Shown in pieces: positions 21,085-29,466 of a DNA stretch of 64,000 nucleotides. This DNA comes from Streptococcus vestibularis. GTDB taxonomy: Bacteria > Bacillota > Bacilli > Lactobacillales > Streptococcaceae. The position numbers were made by a program, and so were the translations under genes. The notes under the pieces were generated by a model. It saw nothing but the letters and a program-made list of their open reading frames with translations. It did not search any database and had not been told where the DNA came from. The stretch spans positions 5,836 through 69,835 of the forward strand of contig JAABLG010000002.1 in the NCBI GenBank assembly GCA_010604095.1, in the 5' to 3' direction. The first letter of the stretch is position 1, and each line of letters opens with the position of its first letter.

Positions 21085-22299
21085 TTAGCGCTTGTAATAT
21101 GACAAGACACGTTCAATTTTATTTCCCAGATCAGCCAACTCTTCCACACGAGGAAGGTAAACGATACGGAAGTGATCTGGTTCATTCCAGTTAAAGCCTT
21201 TACCCGGAACCAAGAGAACCTTCTCCTTCTTCAAGAGACGAAGGCAGAACTCTTCATCATCGTCAATATCATACATATTACGATCAATTTTAGGGAAGAT
21301 ATAAAGCCCTGCATCTGGCTTCACAGCTGTAAGCCCTGGAATAGCATTAACGGTATTAGTGATGAATTCACGTTGTTCATAGATGCGACCACCAGGAATC
21401 AAGAGCTCATCTACAGACTGGTAGCCCCCAAGTGAGGTTTGGATAACGTGTTGAGAAAGCACGTTGGCACAAAGACGCATGTTAGCCAGCATGTTAAGAC
21501 CTTCAATATAGCCTTTGACATTTCTCTTTGGTCCAGAAAGAACCATCCATCCCACACGGAAACCACAGATACGGTGTGACTTAGAAAGACCGTTCATAGA
21601 GACACAGAAAACGTCTGGTGCAAGACTAGCAATAGCAGTGTGCTTCTTACCATCCATCACCAAGCGGTCATAAATTTCATCCGCAAAGATAATCAAATCA
21701 TTTTGGCGTGCAATATCGACAATCTGTTCAAGAATATCTTTAGGGTAAAGAGCACCTGTCGGATTATTCGGATTAATGACGACAATTGCCTTTGTGTTTG
21801 AAGTAATCTTAGACTTGATGTCATCAATATCTGGATACCAGTTTGATTTTTCATCACAGACATAGTGCACAGCGTTACCGCCAGCTAGACTGACACAGGC
21901 TGTCCAAAGAGGATAGTCTGGCATTGGCACCAATACTTCGTCTCCATCATCAAGCAAGGCCTGCATAGACATAGAAATCATCTCTGAAACACCGTTACCA
22001 ATATAGATATCGTCAATATCCACATTTGGGAAGCCCTTAAGCTGGCAATACTGCATAATAGCCTTACGAGCTGAGAAAATCCCCTTACTATCTGAATACC
22101 CTTCACTGTTACGAACATTCATAATCAAGTCACGAATGACTTCATCTGGTGCTGTAAAGCCAAATTCCGCAGGATTTCCCGTATTAAGACGAAGAATCTT
22201 TTCACCGTTAGCAATCAAGCGGTTGGCCTCATCCAAAACCGGTCCACGAATATCATAGGCAACGTGTTCCAACTTTGATGATTTATCAAATGTTTTCAT
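21085..22299 (-). CDS. PLP-dependent aminotransferase (AlaT-like)
   Basis: A 404-residue class I/II aminotransferase. Motifs: NPNNPTGALY for substrate and cofactor contacts, FADEIYDRLVMDG with the PLP-binding Asp, and the Schiff-base Lys in SMNGLSKSHRICGFRVGW. It most resembles the AlaT alanine (glutamate-pyruvate) transaminases; aspartate-type activity is possible. It lies next to codY, a regulator of amino-acid metabolism, though they are separated by about 270 bases. Confidence 0.88.
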   Translation of the reverse strand: MKTFDKSSKLEHVAYDIRGPVLDEANRLIANGEKILRLNTGNPAEFGFTAPDEVIRDLIMNVRNSEGYSDSKGIFSARKAIMQYCQLKGFPNVDIDDIYIGNGVSEMISMSMQALLDDGDEVLVPMPDYPLWTACVSLAGGNAVHYVCDEKSNWYPDIDDIKSKITSNTKAIVVINPNNPTGALYPKDILEQIVDIARQNDLIIFADEIYDRLVMDGKKHTAIASLAPDVFCVSMNGLSKSHRICGFRVGWMVLSGPKRNVKGYIEGLNMLANMRLCANVLSQHVIQTSLGGYQSVDELLIPGGRIYEQREFITNTVNAIPGLTAVKPDAGLYIFPKIDRNMYDIDDDEEFCLRLLKKEKVLLVPGKGFNWNEPDHFRIVYLPRVEELADLGNKIERVLSYYKR

Positions 22300-22653
22300 A
22301 AGTTAATCCTTTCAAAAAATACTAAAAGTAGATACATCTAGTAGAAAATAAAAAATTCAACACCTGATGGGAAACTCTACTTTTATTGACACCATCTAAG
22401 GCTTAACCCATGGCATCAGTTAAGAAGACTCATTCTCTTCTCAATTATCACGTTTCTTACGAAGCTAATAACAGATTGTATTATACCTCTTTTTCAAGTA
22501 ATCTTCAATTTTGGACAATATCAAAATCCCTTCACTGCGTAAAAGGCTCTTTTTAGGTAAAGATTTAAAAAAAGATTTCAGAAAACATATAATAACGCTT
22601 TCACTTTTTAAATTAAAAGAGTATAATAGGGCTAAAGATAGGAGGTAGAGCTT
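22300..22653. other. Divergent promoter region between aminotransferase and uspA
   Basis: This 354-base region lies between divergent genes. On the plus strand TTTCAC (22599-22604), a 17-base spacer and TATAAT (22622-22627) form the uspA promoter, followed by AGGAGG before the ATG. A small ORF on the opposite strand at 22465-22665 overlaps this promoter and is not credible. Confidence 0.6.
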
Positions 22654-23106
22654 ATGTCTCAACAATATGAACGTATTATGGTAGCTATCGATGGTTCTTA
22701 CGAATCCGAACTAGCCTTTATCAAAGGTGTGCATGTTGCAAAACGTAACGATGCACAGTTACTTTTAGTACACGTTATCGATACACGCGCCCTTCAAAGC
22801 GTTGCGACTTTCGACTCTTACATCTATGAAAAACTAGAAGACGAAGCTAAAGCTGTTTTGGCCGATTTTGAACGTCAAGCCAAGGAAGCTGGATTAACCA
22901 AGATTCGTAAAGTCATTGAGTTCGGTAATCCTAAGAGTCTTTTGGCTGTTGACATTCCTGAAAAGGAAAACGTTGACCTCATCATGGTTGGTGCAACTGG
23001 TCTTAATACTTTCGAACGCTTGCTTATCGGTTCATCTTCTGAATACATTCTCCGTCACGCGAAAGTTGACTTGCTCATTGTTCGTGACTCAGAAAAAACA
23101 CTTTAG
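22654..23106 (+). CDS. Universal stress protein (UspA family)
   Basis: A 150-residue single-domain Usp protein. The ATP-binding signature G-2x-G-9x-G(S/T) is present near the C-terminus as GATGLNTFERLLIGSSSEY. The start YERIMVAIDGSYESELA is typical. It has its own promoter and terminator. Function is general stress resistance, and no specific partner is visible. Confidence 0.92.
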   Translation: MSQQYERIMVAIDGSYESELAFIKGVHVAKRNDAQLLLVHVIDTRALQSVATFDSYIYEKLEDEAKAVLADFERQAKEAGLTKIRKVIEFGNPKSLLAVDIPEKENVDLIMVGATGLNTFERLLIGSSSEYILRHAKVDLLIVRDSEKTL

Positions 23107-23112
23107 TCGCCT

Positions 23113-23140
23113 CTCACAAGCACCTACGGTGCTTTTTTTC
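23113..23140 (+). terminator. Terminator of the universal stress gene
   Basis: AGCACC-TAC-GGTGCT followed by seven T, just after the stop. Confidence 0.85.
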
Positions 23141-23145
23141 ATACG

Positions 23146-23185
23146 AAAAAGAACTGGGACCCTTTTGTCTCAGTTCTTTTGCTTG
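23146..23185 (-). terminator. Terminator of the Ser-rich-tailed membrane protein gene
   Basis: AAGAACTGAGAC and GGGTCCCAGTTCTT pair on the minus strand and are followed by TTTC, right after the stop at 23188. Confidence 0.75.
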
Positions 23186-23187
23186 TT

Positions 23188-23940
23188 CTATTTTTCAGAC
23201 TTAGCCGATTCAGATACCTCTTCAGACTCTGAACTTGCTTGACTTTTTTCTTTTGACTCTTCACTAGCAGACTGGCTTGAAACACCTGCTTGCTCTAAAG
23301 CAAGGCTAGTTGAAAGGCTCGCATGCTCAGCTTCCTGACTAAGGCTAGCTTCAACAATCATCAATTCTTTTTGGCGCTCAGTCTCACGTTGGTATTCACG
23401 TTCTTCCAGTTCATCCTGACGTCGTCTTTCTTGCTCACGTCTTTGAGCTCTTTGACGCTCACGTTTAGCATGGCGTTTTTGCGTCTCATCAATTAAGACC
23501 TTCGTGTTGTCCTTAATACGCATCAACTTAACAAGGCGAACCAAAAGTCTCCAAAGGAAGACAACAATGGACTCTGCAAAAAGTAGAATCTCTACTATAA
23601 TGACTCCCAACAAACTCCAAGCCATGAAGAGTGTAATCAACAACTGCGTGAAAATCTTCTTCAAATCACCTAAGTGATTATTGTGGATATTAAGGGTCTC
23701 AAGGAAAAGATCCAAAATACCTTGCAAGAGATTTGACTTAACAGACTTATCTCCGTCAAGACTCAAGTCTGTTTGGACTTCCGCCGGAGTAACCACGGTC
23801 AATTCGCCATCTTGGTAGACTTCTACACGGTCTCCCAAATTGATAGCAAAATCAAATAGGGCTTTATCTATTTTCTTTAAGCGCCCATCAGGATGACTAA
23901 GATAGACAAAATCATCATCAATTTTTAATATACGAAACAT
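23188..23940 (-). CDS. Membrane protein with charged coiled coil and Ser/Glu-rich tail, unknown function
   Basis: A 250-residue protein with a three-part build. Residues 1-70 form a small beta domain that looks like an RNA- or ligand-binding barrel (FRILKIDDDFVYLSHPDG). Residues ~85-135 hold two amphipathic or transmembrane helices (LLITLFMAWSLLGVIIVEIL). Residues ~145-200 are a highly charged Arg/Glu/Gln coiled coil, and the last ~45 residues are rich in Ser, Glu and Ala. I do not recognise a family with known function. It is monocistronic. Confidence 0.7.
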   Translation of the reverse strand: MFRILKIDDDFVYLSHPDGRLKKIDKALFDFAINLGDRVEVYQDGELTVVTPAEVQTDLSLDGDKSVKSNLLQGILDLFLETLNIHNNHLGDLKKIFTQLLITLFMAWSLLGVIIVEILLFAESIVVFLWRLLVRLVKLMRIKDNTKVLIDETQKRHAKRERQRAQRREQERRRQDELEEREYQRETERQKELMIVEASLSQEAEHASLSTSLALEQAGVSSQSASEESKEKSQASSESEEVSESAKSEK

Positions 23941-24062
23941 AATTTACCTGCTTTTTAGTACTTCATAAATAATAGCAAAGTTAAAAAGCTCTTGTCAAGA
24001 GCTTGTCGAATGGATACAAACAATTTTAAATACGTCATAGACTAAGAACTTCTGCAAAAAAC

Positions 24063-24084
24063 GTGAAATAAGAACTTATTTCAC
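24063..24084. repeat. Perfect 10-bp inverted repeat
   Basis: GTGAAATAAG-AA-CTTATTTCAC lies in the 280-base gap downstream of pflA. There is no adjoining T-tract, so it may be an operator or a processed-RNA hairpin rather than a terminator. A second, looser pairing (AAAACAGT with ACTGTTTT) flanks 24132-24190. Confidence 0.4.
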
Positions 24085-24220
24085 AAGCAAAGTGAACATC
24101 GGTCTAGAATTTTTCTTATGATAAAAATGCTTAAAACAGTCTGTTTCAAGCACTCCATAATATTTAAAACCGTTAGGAAAACTGTTTTAGGCTGATCCTA
24201 AATCTCAAACAGTTATCATT

Positions 24221-25021
24221 TTAGTCCAAAGTTTTGACACCAACACGGTTCTTGTATTCTTGATAGGTTTCAGTATGCATGAGGGCCTTAGCATTTTTAA
24301 CACGGTCCATAGTTGGTGGTTTGACCCCTTCCAAAGGATATGGAATACCCAGCTCACGCCACTTGAATTCGCCCATAGTATGATAAGGAAGAATCTCAAA
24401 CTTATCAACATTTTTCAAGGTTTTAACAAATTCACCCAGCTTAATTAAGTGATCATCAAAGTCGGTCAATCCAGGTACCAAGACATGGCGAATCCAGACT
24501 GGCACTTGTTTATCAGACAGATATTTTGCAAAGGCCAAGATATTCGTATTAGGTTGGCGAGTTACAAATTTGTGTTGCTCTGGATTAATCTCTTTGATGT
24601 CAAGCAGAACCAAATCAGTCACAGCCAAGAGTTTGTCAACGACTTCATGATACTCAGGAGTATTACGGTAGGCAAAACCACAGGTATCAAGTGTACAGTG
24701 AATGCCTAACTTTTTAGCCTCTGTAAAGAGAGCCGTAACAAACTCAATCTGAAGCATGGCCTCACCACCGGATACAGTGATACCACCTTGCTCTCCCCAG
24801 AAATGACGGAAACGAAGAGCTTCTTCTAAGACATCCTCGACAGTACGCTCAACAGCCTTATTTGACTCCATAGCCCATGTATCTGGGTTATGGCAATATT
24901 GGCAACGCATCTTACAGCCTTGCATAAAAACAATAAAACGGATACCCGGACCATCTACGGATCCAAAACTTTCAGTCGAATGAACCAGTCCAGTCACCTG
25001 ACTGTAATCAATTTCTGCCAT
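24221..25021 (-). CDS. pflA: Pyruvate formate-lyase-activating enzyme
   Basis: A 266-residue radical-SAM activase that installs the glycyl radical on pyruvate formate-lyase (encoded at 43722-46034). The cluster motif CKMRCQYCHNPDTW near residues 35-48 is the CxxxCxxC iron-sulfur site, and GGEAMLQ supplies the SAM-binding GGE. It is located about 19 kb from pfl, as is common in streptococci. Confidence 0.95.
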   Translation of the reverse strand: MAEIDYSQVTGLVHSTESFGSVDGPGIRFIVFMQGCKMRCQYCHNPDTWAMESNKAVERTVEDVLEEALRFRHFWGEQGGITVSGGEAMLQIEFVTALFTEAKKLGIHCTLDTCGFAYRNTPEYHEVVDKLLAVTDLVLLDIKEINPEQHKFVTRQPNTNILAFAKYLSDKQVPVWIRHVLVPGLTDFDDHLIKLGEFVKTLKNVDKFEILPYHTMGEFKWRELGIPYPLEGVKPPTMDRVKNAKALMHTETYQEYKNRVGVKTLD

Positions 25022-25462
25022 GGCAGCCTCCTTGAAAACGCTTTTTACATAAACTCATTATACCTTTTTTACGAAAAACATGCTTCTTATCTGCCCGAAT
25101 TAAAGCAAAGGTTATACTATAATACATCTCTAGTAAGGTGTAAACTATACTATACCAGAAAGAAAAATCGGAAATAAACCAGTCTTAGAACACAGACAAA
25201 CGCATCTGAACATCCCATAAATAAGCATTTCTGTAAAGTCTTTAGTGTAAGCACAAAAAATATAAATTGAGACTCTCCGCTACGACAAAAACGCCTGAAA
25301 CTTTTTAGTTTCAGGCGTTCATAATGTTGAGACTTAAAGCTTAAAAATGAGGCATGGAACTTCGAGAAAGTTCGCCTACGCCCATTATCACCTCAGGAAA
25401 ATCTCAAAATAAGAGTTTATATTAAATCTAAAACCAGAAGATATCCAGTCTTTTCTGATAGG
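25022..25462. other. Intergenic region between pflA and the LPXTG gene
   Basis: This 441-base stretch contains the pflA promoter region and a long perfect hairpin (25290-25319). The small ORF reading into 25177 on the plus strand lacks codon bias and a ribosome-binding site, so I do not call it. Nothing else is recognised. Confidence 0.5.
25290..25319 (-). terminator. Strong 13-bp hairpin, probable terminator of the LPXTG gene
   Basis: Arms AACGCCTGAAACT and AGTTTCAGGCGTT pair perfectly around a four-base loop, with TTTTTG following on the minus strand. It lies 144 bases beyond the LPXTG stop. Confidence 0.7.
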
Positions 25463-26197
25463 TTAAGCACGTTTTTTGAAGCCCAAAAAAGCTGCTGCTG
25501 CAAGGAAGAAAGTCCCTGCGATTGTCAAAAAGGTTGCTGCTTCTTCACCGGTCTTAGGAAGGGTTACTTCTTTCCCTTTAGCATCTTTACCTGTCAATGT
25601 TCCATCAGTGTTAACCTTAAATCCTACCGCTTCAGGAGCAACGACACTTGTTGTACCATCAGTATTTGCAATAACAACTTGGCTATTTTGTGTAGAAACA
25701 ATTGTTTGGCCAGCTGCTGTCACAACTGGAGCTGCAGGTGTAACAGTCACAACAGGTTGTCCATTGACATTCACTGAAGGAACCTCAGGTGTTTGAGGGT
25801 TCTCTTTTGTTTCAGTATTAGCCGCTGGTGCTGCTGTATCAGGCTTATCAGCTGGTTTTTCAGCAGGTTTATCTGACGACTCAGTTGTTGGAGCTGGTGT
25901 TGCTGGCGTTTCTGGAGTCGCTGGCGCTGTTGGCGTCGTAGGAGTCTCAGGCGTCGCTGGTACTTCAGGGACAGCAGGAGCAGTTGGCGTTGTCGCTCCT
26001 GTATTTGAATCATTACTGCGAGCCAAATCGCCATCACTTGGCGCTGTAGAAGAGCCTGTTGTTCCACGCTCTGCTGTTGGTTGCGTGATTAAAGCATCAT
26101 TTGTAGCAATGCCATCATCCGCAAAAGAAGTTACTGGTACTAAAGCTCCTAGGGTAAGGAAAAGCAATCCACTATAAATAGATTTTTTAGAAGCCAT
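25463..26197 (-). CDS. LPXTG cell-wall-anchored protein with Pro/Thr/Ala-rich stalk
   Basis: A 244-residue surface protein. It begins with a signal peptide (hydrophobic core LLFLTLGALVPV, cleavage near SFA-DD). Next is a stalk of short Pro repeats of the type PATPETPTTP (residues ~70-120), then a more polar domain (~130-210). It ends with the sortase motif LPKTG, a hydrophobic stretch and FKKRA. There is no obvious binding domain, so it may be a small stalk or scaffold protein. The low-complexity repeat makes copy number likely to vary between strains. Confidence 0.88.
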   Translation of the reverse strand: MASKKSIYSGLLFLTLGALVPVTSFADDGIATNDALITQPTAERGTTGSSTAPSDGDLARSNDSNTGATTPTAPAVPEVPATPETPTTPTAPATPETPATPAPTTESSDKPAEKPADKPDTAAPAANTETKENPQTPEVPSVNVNGQPVVTVTPAAPVVTAAGQTIVSTQNSQVVIANTDGTTSVVAPEAVGFKVNTDGTLTGKDAKGKEVTLPKTGEEAATFLTIAGTFFLAAAAFLGFKKRA

Positions 26198-26549
26198 TAA
26201 AATTCTCCTTTTTTCATTTGTCAGTTAATTTATATTCTACCATAAAAAAGGTATAAAAGACTATTTTAATCAAAATCTTATCATTTTTTATTCTAAGCCT
26301 ATCAAAAGAGCTAAATGTGTTTAAAATCCTTTAAACAAAAATGACAAGTCTGATAAAGATGTTTCTCCTCAAGTAAGTAAAAATGGCTTAATATCATGCT
26401 CTAAGGCAGTTTTCTCATTTTGTCATTTAGCTAAAGAAAATTTAAAACGAAGATAAGAAAAAAGCGTCCTCTCATAAAGAGATGGAACGCTCAATTATCA
26501 TTTTCTGTTCTAATAGCTCTAGGGTTTTCTAATCAAAATACTCTTAATG
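26198..26549. other. Intergenic region between LPXTG gene and CBS-domain protein gene
   Basis: No gene is seen in these 352 AT-rich bases. They hold the LPXTG gene promoter region and, at 26463-26491, a hairpin (AGCGT...ACGCT) followed on the minus strand by TTTTTTC, the terminator of the CBS-domain gene. Confidence 0.6.
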
Positions 26550-27881
26550 CTATTCTTCTACTTCCTCTGGAGCTTCTGTGATGATGACTTTCAGCTTGGT
26601 TACTCGACCATCCTTAACCTTGTCATTGATAAATTCAAGGTGTTTATCTTTATTAATCACTTCATAGTGTTCTTTGACCTCTTGGGTAGGAATAGCTCCT
26701 ACACCAGTCAAATAGTAACCTGCGATAGTGTCAACATCATCACTCTCAAGTTCAGTGTCAAAGTATTCATTGAAGTCGTTAAGGGTCATAACTCCCTCAA
26801 CAATATAGGTATTTTCTCCAATTTCACGAACTTCTACACTAGCTTTATCTGTTTCGTCATCAATCTCGCCGACGATTTCTTCCAACAAATCCTCGAAGGT
26901 CACTAGACCAGCCACACCGCCATATTCATCAAGCAAGATAGCCATTTGATTGTTGGTATTACGAAATGCCGTCAAAAGGTCGTTAACAAAGATTGTTTCT
27001 GGAACAAAGAGGGGGTCGTTCATGATGCGACGAAGCTTAACATTCTCAAAACCGAGCTCATAACCTGCTTGAAGGAGGTTTTTGGTATGGATAACACCGA
27101 TAATCTTATCCTTATCATCTTCGTAGACAGGGATACGAGAGAAGCTTTGCTTAAGAATGGCTTGGATATTTTCCTGAGTGTTGTCTTCAATATCAATCAT
27201 GAAGGCATCTGTACGAGGAACCATAACTTCACGCGCCATCAATTCATCAAGAGAGAAGACACCTTGAAGCATTTCGATTTCCTCAGCTTCAAGTGTTTCA
27301 TCACTCTTGGTCAACATGTACTCAATCTCGTCACGTGTCATCTGCTCATCCGCATCATCAAAAGTCATAGGTGTCAAACGAGACAAAAGGTTGGTTGATG
27401 CCGAAAGGATCCATACAAAAGGACTGACAATCTTACCAGTTACGATAATGACAGGTGCTGAGTAGATGGCCAGATTCTCCTTAAGGTTCATGGCAATACG
27501 CTTAGGATAAAGCTCACCAAAAACGATAGAAATGTAGGTCAAGACTACCAAAGATACCACGCTACCTGCTGTTTTAGCCCAGGCTACATGACCAAACCAG
27601 GTCGCTATAACTGCTCCTAGCGAAGCAGAGAGACTGGCCCCTTGCAAAAGACTGATAAAAGTAATACCAACCTGAATAGTTGATAAGAAGTTATTGGGAT
27701 TTTCAAGAACCTTGAGCAGGCGAATAAATTTCTTATCTCCCTCTTCTGCCTTTTGCTCGACACGAGAGCGATTGAGTGACACTAGGGCCATCTCAGACGC
27801 TGAGAAAAAGGCTGTAAGCAGGGTTAAAATGACTAGTAAAATAAATTGAAATAATAAGGACTGACCACTAGAGTCTTCCAT
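26550..27881 (-). CDS. HlyC/CorC-type CNNM transporter with CBS domains
   Basis: A 443-residue protein with an N-terminal CNNM (DUF21) domain of about four transmembrane segments (SEMALVSLNRSRVEQ typical), paired CBS domains (~200-330: VPRTDAFMIDIEDN, IPVYEDDKDKIIGVIHTKNLL) and a C-terminal CorC_HlyC domain. Such proteins are linked to Mg2+/Co2+ efflux and are often mislabelled hemolysins. I chose the ATG at 27881 because AGAGGAGAAG precedes it; the upstream in-frame extension has no such site. Confidence 0.9.
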   Translation of the reverse strand: MEDSSGQSLLFQFILLVILTLLTAFFSASEMALVSLNRSRVEQKAEEGDKKFIRLLKVLENPNNFLSTIQVGITFISLLQGASLSASLGAVIATWFGHVAWAKTAGSVVSLVVLTYISIVFGELYPKRIAMNLKENLAIYSAPVIIVTGKIVSPFVWILSASTNLLSRLTPMTFDDADEQMTRDEIEYMLTKSDETLEAEEIEMLQGVFSLDELMAREVMVPRTDAFMIDIEDNTQENIQAILKQSFSRIPVYEDDKDKIIGVIHTKNLLQAGYELGFENVKLRRIMNDPLFVPETIFVNDLLTAFRNTNNQMAILLDEYGGVAGLVTFEDLLEEIVGEIDDETDKASVEVREIGENTYIVEGVMTLNDFNEYFDTELESDDVDTIAGYYLTGVGAIPTQEVKEHYEVINKDKHLEFINDKVKDGRVTKLKVIITEAPEEVEE

Positions 27882-27991
27882 TTTTTTCTTCTCCTCTAAA
27901 AAAATTCTGACTTTCATTATACCACAGTTTTCCAATAAAAGCCCTTATTTTATGCTATAATTAGAGTAATTTACCATCAAAGGAGAGACTT

Positions 27992-28774
27992 ATGTCACTT
28001 ATACGATTAGAAAATGTCAGTTTGACTCGCCAAGGAAAAACACTCTTGTCCAACTTAAACTGGACAGTGGAGAAAGGGCAAACCTGGGCCATTCTAGGTC
28101 TTAATGGTGCTGGAAAATCCACCCTCCTACGTCTTTTGACCGCTGATTTTTTCCCAAGTGAAGGTCAAGCTGAGATCCTTGGCTATAGCTTTGGTAATGG
28201 CGATATCACAGGCCTCCGCAAACAGATTGGTATTGTTAGTTCCTTTATCACCGAGCGTCTGCCCAAGCATATGACCTCTGAAAAGATCGTACTTACCGGT
28301 AAGTACAAGAGTTCAATCCTCTATAAGGCATACGGCGACAAAGAATTACAAGAAGCTAAGGACATGCTGATATCACTTGGAGCTGAGGAACTGATTGGCC
28401 GCCAATATCACGGCCTCTCTCAAGGGGAAAAACAAATTTGTTTGATTGCTCGTAGCCTTATGGAAGACCCTGACATCATTATCCTAGACGAAGCGACTGT
28501 TGGCTTAGACCTCTTTGCTCGTGAAAAACTCTTGCGTCAGATTGATCGCATCACTTCACTTCCTCATGCTCCACTAGTCCTTTATGTCACCCACCATGCT
28601 GAGGAAATCACTGAAAATATGGACCACATCCTTCTGCTCCGCCAAGGAAAAATTGTGGCTCAAGGGGCTAAAAATGACATCATCACACCGGAAGTCTTGG
28701 CTGATTTCTACCAAAATCCTGTTCAAATTATTCCCATTGATGACCATCGTTTTTACATTAACCCACTTCTCTAA
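27992..28774 (+). CDS. ABC transporter ATP-binding protein (YlmA-like)
   Basis: A 260-residue stand-alone ATPase. Walker A is GLNGAGKST, the signature is LSQGEKQ (a variant of LSGGQ), Walker B is IIILDEATVG, and the H-loop follows in VTHHAEE. No permease gene is adjacent, so its partner and substrate are unknown. It has its own terminator at 28810-28848. Confidence 0.88.
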   Translation: MSLIRLENVSLTRQGKTLLSNLNWTVEKGQTWAILGLNGAGKSTLLRLLTADFFPSEGQAEILGYSFGNGDITGLRKQIGIVSSFITERLPKHMTSEKIVLTGKYKSSILYKAYGDKELQEAKDMLISLGAEELIGRQYHGLSQGEKQICLIARSLMEDPDIIILDEATVGLDLFAREKLLRQIDRITSLPHAPLVLYVTHHAEEITENMDHILLLRQGKIVAQGAKNDIITPEVLADFYQNPVQIIPIDDHRFYINPLL

Positions 28775-28809
28775 GAATTAATCACTATTTATGAACAACA
28801 TCATAGAAA

Positions 28810-28848
28810 CAAGTCCCTCAGACCATAGACTGGGGGACTTGTTCTTTT
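28810..28848 (+). terminator. Terminator of the ABC ATPase gene
   Basis: CAAGTCCC...GGGACTTG with inner CAG/CTG pairing, followed by TTCTTTT. Confidence 0.75.
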
Positions 28849-29114
28849 ATCACCACTACTCTTTTATTTGAGATACGCCATACAAAATTAAGGCTGGAAC
28901 GATGAGCTGTACTATAGACGACTTTTGTCAAAAGATTTCACCATGTGATAAAATCTTTTGACTTTTACCGATTCAGTCAAAACTGTCCTTTTTGACCGAA
29001 TAGATTCTAGAATGAACCACATAGACAAATAATATTGTCCGTAAGTTAACCTTTTGATAATTTAGTAGGTGTTAAAGCAAAATATCTTTCAGATATAGAA
29101 AACGAGGTAGAAAC

Positions 29115-29434
29115 ATGACTAAAGTAATAGGTATTGGATTAATCGGTACAGCAGTAACAGTTATCACTTACAGTATTCTCGGCTTCCCAAAATTGAGATG
29201 TCGCTTTGGCCACTCTTTCCAGTCGCTCTTTTTGCTTTCTTTGCAATAGAAAATCTTATCAAAAAAGATTATAAATCTAGCCTCATGAGTACTTTGATTG
29301 GTTTAATGATTGCTAATGCAATCTATGGCGTGCTCCCTATATCAAATAGCATCCTGATTGTTGCAGGAATTTTAACATGCCTTGGTCTAGGCTTTCTTTT
29401 TCCAAATCACGGTAATGAAAAAGAGAAACATTAA
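29115..29434 (+). pseudogene. Small membrane protein gene broken by one-base deletion
   Basis: GAGGTAGAAAC precedes an ATG at 29115 whose frame encodes MTKVIGIGLIGTAVTVI...LGFPK and then fails. A second frame from about 29188 continues as IEMSLWPLFPVALFAFF...PNHGNEKEKH to a stop at 29434. Adding one A to the run AAAA near 29183-29190 joins both halves into one protein of about 106 residues with three or four transmembrane segments. The family is not recognised. The break may be a real mutation or a homopolymer sequencing error. Confidence 0.65.
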
Positions 29435-29462
29435 AAAGAAGTCAAGAAAAATCTTGGCTTCT
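29432..29462 (+). terminator. Terminator after the broken membrane gene
   Basis: GAAGTCAAGA-AAAA-TCTTGGCTTC overlaps or follows the stop; the T-tract is weak. Confidence 0.5.
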
Positions 29463-29466
29463 TCAC

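Noticed and set aside
25790..26067. Short repeats in the LPXTG gene considered as a possible CRISPR-like array
   Set aside because: They are in-frame Pro/Thr/Ala codon repeats without spacers of constant length.
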